From positions 1-32,525 of IMG/VR virus record IMGVR_UViG_3300030098_005295: 32,525 nt of DNA; one strand, given 5' to 3'. Under the pieces are notes generated by a model. It had not been told where the DNA came from. It ran no database searches and saw nothing but the letters and a program-made list of their open reading frames with translations. Below are positions 29,475 to 32,525 of the stretch, piece by piece (the first letter of the stretch is position 1; each line of letters opens with the position of its first letter). The position numbers were made by a program, and so were the translations under genes. Source of the DNA: a virus.

Positions 29475-30796
29475 CTTAATTTATTACCTAAACCGGTAAC
29501 AATTAATTTTAATCGGTCTATTTCTTTTTGTTGCTCTTTCATGCCCTCAATTAATAACCCAACTAAATTTCCATAAGCTACGTTTTTTATTTTCTCTTTA
29601 GATTTGTCCGTATAAACAACTTCCGGAATAACTTTTTCAACCTCTTGAGCAATTACCCCAATAGACCGTTTCCCCTCTTTAACAAAACTAACCCCCCTTA
29701 GTTTGTCAATTTTATCGACAGCCTTTTCAATAGTTTTAACATCAGATTTTAATCTAACATCAGACGTTGAGGTTATGTCACCCGTTGCCGTTAATGCCCC
29801 CGTAACTGCTATCGTTGCACCAACTGCCAAGGCCGTTGATTCTTCAAGGTTGTCAATTATTAAAGAATCTGCCGAGGCGTCCCACCATAAATTCGCTCTA
29901 TCAGTAGAGTTTTCAGCAAAAGTTATAATTGCATCGTCTGTTCCTTGCAACTTCATCTTTTTGCCAGTTGCATTCGTGCCGTTTAAGACCAAATTATATT
30001 GACCTGTTCCACCAACAGAAAGTTGATCAAAATCGAAACTTATGCTTTCACCTAAGCCGAACTTAAATCCTTGATACATTAGTTGGAACATAGGAGTTGT
30101 ATAATCACTTCTATTTACAAAAAACTTATAGCCACCTTTTGTTACATCCACCCCAGAACTATCAGTAGCCGATGTATCTGTCCGAAAAATTATTGTCTCT
30201 AATAATTTGGTAGATGTTGCAATAGCTGTTTCCAAGAAAAAGGATTCCGCACTTGACGTCCCTATGGCGAAATGGGCATCACCGTTATTTGCGTCCTTAT
30301 ACATTTCAAGGTCGGTGCCATCAAAAGTTAAGTTAGCCGAAGCACCGAATGAACCCGAATTATTATATTGGATTTCTGTGTTAGAACCGGCAGGGCTTGT
30401 CGTTACTGCGGAGCCGTTGACCGTGAATGCTTTGCTTGCGGCCAAATCAATTCCATCATCGTCAATAGTTGCAATGGTTACTTCGTCAACGGCAAAAACA
30501 AATTTCCCTTTGTCGGCTCCCGAAGCGGCCGTTACTGTTGAGAAATTAACTGCATCAAGTTCCTGACTCCCACTTGCAATATCTGAGGTAATTAATAACC
30601 GGTTTGTTGCACTCGTTCCCAAACTTATGGTCGGGTCGGAGCCATTGGAAGCAACGTAATTCGTTAAATTGCCCGTTGTCGGTAATAGGGCGTCCGTTAT
30701 TGCTTTTAGATAATCATCATTGGCGGAAAGAGTACTTATGTCACTTGCCTTAGTGGGATTTCCAACCGTGACACTAAACCCTGCGGTATAAGCCAT
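29471..30796 (-). CDS. Tail fibre/spike protein with S74 intramolecular chaperone, 441 aa
   Basis: Residues 1-340 are a strand-rich, Ser/Thr/Asp-rich fibre shaft. The last 97 residues are a peptidase S74 (endosialidase-type) chaperone: SDVRLK places the catalytic Ser345 and Lys350 five residues apart, as in the known dyad, and GVIAQEVEKVIPEVV and NVAYGNLVGLLIEGMKEQQK are standard family motifs. The domain drives trimerisation and then cuts itself off just before Ser345. SD AAGGTGG. The gene starts 1 nt after the hub gene ends. Confidence 0.9.
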   Translation of the reverse strand: MAYTAGFSVTVGNPTKASDISTLSANDDYLKAITDALLPTTGNLTNYVASNGSDPTISLGTSATNRLLITSDIASGSQELDAVNFSTVTAASGADKGKFVFAVDEVTIATIDDDGIDLAASKAFTVNGSAVTTSPAGSNTEIQYNNSGSFGASANLTFDGTDLEMYKDANNGDAHFAIGTSSAESFFLETAIATSTKLLETIIFRTDTSATDSSGVDVTKGGYKFFVNRSDYTTPMFQLMYQGFKFGLGESISFDFDQLSVGGTGQYNLVLNGTNATGKKMKLQGTDDAIITFAENSTDRANLWWDASADSLIIDNLEESTALAVGATIAVTGALTATGDITSTSDVRLKSDVKTIEKAVDKIDKLRGVSFVKEGKRSIGVIAQEVEKVIPEVVYTDKSKEKIKNVAYGNLVGLLIEGMKEQQKEIDRLKLIVTGLGNKLR

Positions 30797-30797
30797 T

Positions 30798-32435
30798 TTA
30801 AAACCACCTTGATCTTTTTGAAGTTATGTCTGGGCTTCCGCTTGGGTCGGCGTAGCCGTTTGCATCTGTCCAATACCCTTGGTCTAATCGTTGGGTGTAA
30901 CTTGAACTTGTCCAATTTGGTGCGGTGCTACTCGTATATCTCCCTGATACTAAGGTATTAATGTTCCACGCTCTTATTATACTGTTCATTTTTGCAAAAT
31001 CAACATCTATACTTCGCACTTGAAAAGGGGTGCCAAAACCGTCACCGTCCGCATCGTCAAACTTCCCATATAGTAAACGAAATTGATCCATTGGTTTTTT
31101 CGTTAACGACCTTGGCCCTACACCTACCGTCAACATTTCCAATTCTGTAGAGAAAGCAAGTAGTTCCCTCGTTGCCCTTGTTTGGGCATCGGTATCTAAA
31201 TAAATAAAATTAAAATTCAACCTTCTCCGCCTCGTTGTTTCCAGTATAGAAATTGAAGCCGCATCTTCTTGGTCATATCTTTTTAGAAATTTACTTTGGG
31301 TTGGATCGTATCTATAATTTGCAACCACTTGATTTAATGTAACCCTTTCGGGATCCATTGAAACAGTAAATTTTTTCGAGCCTCCCGACTCATTAGTTAA
31401 ATCGAAATTTCTGTATTGATCTATTCCCGAGGTGCCAAGAATGCGAAAGCGTGGTGTGTACTTACCACCATCAATAATCATATCCGCAAACCCTTCAATT
31501 AACGCTTCAGTGACGAGCGTATTTGACGATACTTCTGCGGATATGTGCCGTCTTGCTTTAATTTCTGGGATATTATCTCCCCACGCCGTAAAGGCCGACG
31601 AATCAATAGCCGACGAAGAAACCGATAAATGCGTTTCCAGTATGTCCTTAGTAATATCAGGGAGCGTTTCAAGCAGGGTGCCCGATGACGCTCCATTGTG
31701 TGTCGCTCCTTTTATGTTGGCCGTTATTACATCAGTTGTCGGGTCATATGCCTGAGAAATGACAAACTCTGCGTTCGTTAAATCTGTTGAACTGGGAGTT
31801 ATTGCCGACCCGTTTTTATATACGGCCTCTATTTGTTTTATTGCATGACTTGCAATCTTAAAAGTTTTTGTAGAAGTATTAATACAATAACAAGGGACTT
31901 TTTCGCCCCCTGCTACACCCGAAGACCAATCACCGTAAATAATAGGAATTGGCAGGTTTTCACTTTTATCTTCTATGTTTGCATAGGTAGATTTAAAAAA
32001 ATTATTAGCCGGTAAAACTTTTTGATCTTTCATTCGATCATCGTCACAATCAATATTAACCACGGTGTCGTCCATTGTTATACCGGCAGGGAAAACAACC
32101 GACCCGACAAAAATAGTTTCATAATCGCTTGCCGTTGTTCCTTGCCCTATTTTTACGGTCACGGCCCTATTTGCCCAAGTGTAATCATCTAATAAAGTTT
32201 CTATTGCTCCATCGGCATTATCTAAACTAATTGATAAACTTGGCAACGTGAACCTTGGGTCTAATAATTGGCCCGTAGTTAGGGTCATTGATGAAATACC
32301 AACGAGCCTTCCATCGTATGCCGTTCCATCTGTTAGAGTAACGGGGTCACGGCTATACCTAACAGTTTTTCCCGTCAAACTTATTTCAATAAGTTGTCGC
32401 CAATCTTGAATTGATGCACTTGAGTTAAACGCCAT
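30798..32435 (-). CDS. Tail hub / baseplate protein, 545 aa
   Basis: A large tail protein located between the tail-tip gene and the fibres. It opens with SASIQDWRQLIEISLTGKTV and has LPSLSISLDNADGAIETLLD and RAVTVKIGQG, a pattern common in siphophage central tail proteins. The middle is mixed alpha/beta (KDILETHLSVSSSAIDSSAF) and the end is Ser/Tyr-rich. The exact family cannot be fixed by eye. It probably forms the ring that joins tube and fibres. Its ATG overlaps the stop of the gene that begins at 601 or its right-end fragment (TAATG). Confidence 0.68.
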   Translation of the reverse strand: MAFNSSASIQDWRQLIEISLTGKTVRYSRDPVTLTDGTAYDGRLVGISSMTLTTGQLLDPRFTLPSLSISLDNADGAIETLLDDYTWANRAVTVKIGQGTTASDYETIFVGSVVFPAGITMDDTVVNIDCDDDRMKDQKVLPANNFFKSTYANIEDKSENLPIPIIYGDWSSGVAGGEKVPCYCINTSTKTFKIASHAIKQIEAVYKNGSAITPSSTDLTNAEFVISQAYDPTTDVITANIKGATHNGASSGTLLETLPDITKDILETHLSVSSSAIDSSAFTAWGDNIPEIKARRHISAEVSSNTLVTEALIEGFADMIIDGGKYTPRFRILGTSGIDQYRNFDLTNESGGSKKFTVSMDPERVTLNQVVANYRYDPTQSKFLKRYDQEDAASISILETTRRRRLNFNFIYLDTDAQTRATRELLAFSTELEMLTVGVGPRSLTKKPMDQFRLLYGKFDDADGDGFGTPFQVRSIDVDFAKMNSIIRAWNINTLVSGRYTSSTAPNWTSSSYTQRLDQGYWTDANGYADPSGSPDITSKRSRWF

Positions 32436-32525
32436 TATTCGGTCTTTTCTTCAAAGACGAGGGTTGCCGTATTATAATTACTTATAAATTGATGCGATTG
32501 GCTTAATGGGGTTTCAAGGTAGCAG
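32435..32525 (-). CDS. C-terminal fragment of the tail-tip gene (cut by window edge)
   Basis: From the right edge a minus-strand frame stays open for 29 codons (CYLETPLSQSHQFISNY, then TATLVFEEKTE) and stops with TAA that overlaps the hub ATG. The strand-rich ending fits the missing C-terminus of the discoidin-like tail protein at 1-601. Joining the two ends directly puts them out of frame; a gap of 1, 4, 7... bases would restore it. Confidence 0.6.
   Translation of the reverse strand, partial: CYLETPLSQSHQFISNYNTATLVFEEKTE

Noticed and set aside
1-32525. tRNA, integrase, CRISPR array, toxin-antitoxin or restriction genes
   Set aside because: I looked for T-loop signatures, tyrosine or serine recombinase residues, regular spaced repeats and typical two-gene cassettes and found none that could be supported.

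Overview
The window is a nearly complete genome of a tailed bacteriophage with a siphovirus-type plan: terminase, DUF4055-type portal, P22-like coat, tail tube, frameshifted tail chaperones and a 945-residue tape measure. The host cannot be named. The M15 peptidase endolysin, GTA-like terminase and AT-rich, compact, operon-dense sequence suggest a Gram-negative aquatic bacterium, but that is inference. I see no integrase, excisionase, tRNA, rRNA, CRISPR array or insertion sequence.

The layout is simple if the ends are joined. A control region at about 15.4-16.28 kb separates two divergent transcription units. The late unit runs leftward from 15439 to 1 and resumes at the right end from 32525 down to 25692. 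Its order is M15 endolysin, ParB-methylase fusion, small and large terminase, portal, MuF-like head protein, scaffold, P22-like coat, head-tail adaptors, tail tube, tail chaperone with a -1 frameshift, tape measure, a tail-tip gene split by the window ends, tail hub, fibres with an S74 self-cleaving chaperone, and finally small membrane proteins (an MscS-like protein and a probable holin). The early unit runs rightward from 16283 to 25632. It holds many small unknown proteins, a DUF932 protein, an HTH protein, an ssDNA-binding-like protein, a RusA-like resolvase, a PrimPol-SF3 helicase replicase and an OB-fold-like protein. The two units converge on one bidirectional terminator at 25659-25693.

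Regulation is legible. A small Cro/CI-type HTH gene has a TTGACA/TATATT promoter placed so that its mRNA should be leaderless. The early strand has three copies of one promoter type (TTGYGY, 16-17 bp, TATATT, then TTCAA) at 16.2, 18.2 and 24.6 kb. Two of them head what looks like an old duplication of a cassette: promoter, a gene whose product begins LKW-R, then a short element whose last 33 nt are identical in both copies. That element reads both as a conserved micropeptide and as a two-hairpin RNA.

The strongest candidates for something undescribed are this duplicated element, a roughly 97-nt possible pseudoknotted RNA at 21041-21137 ahead of the ssDNA-binding-like gene, and a minimal MscS-like protein in the lysis cluster. 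The tail chaperone frameshift (A AAA AAC at 3777-3783) is the clearest mechanism in the window and is missed by simple ORF calling.
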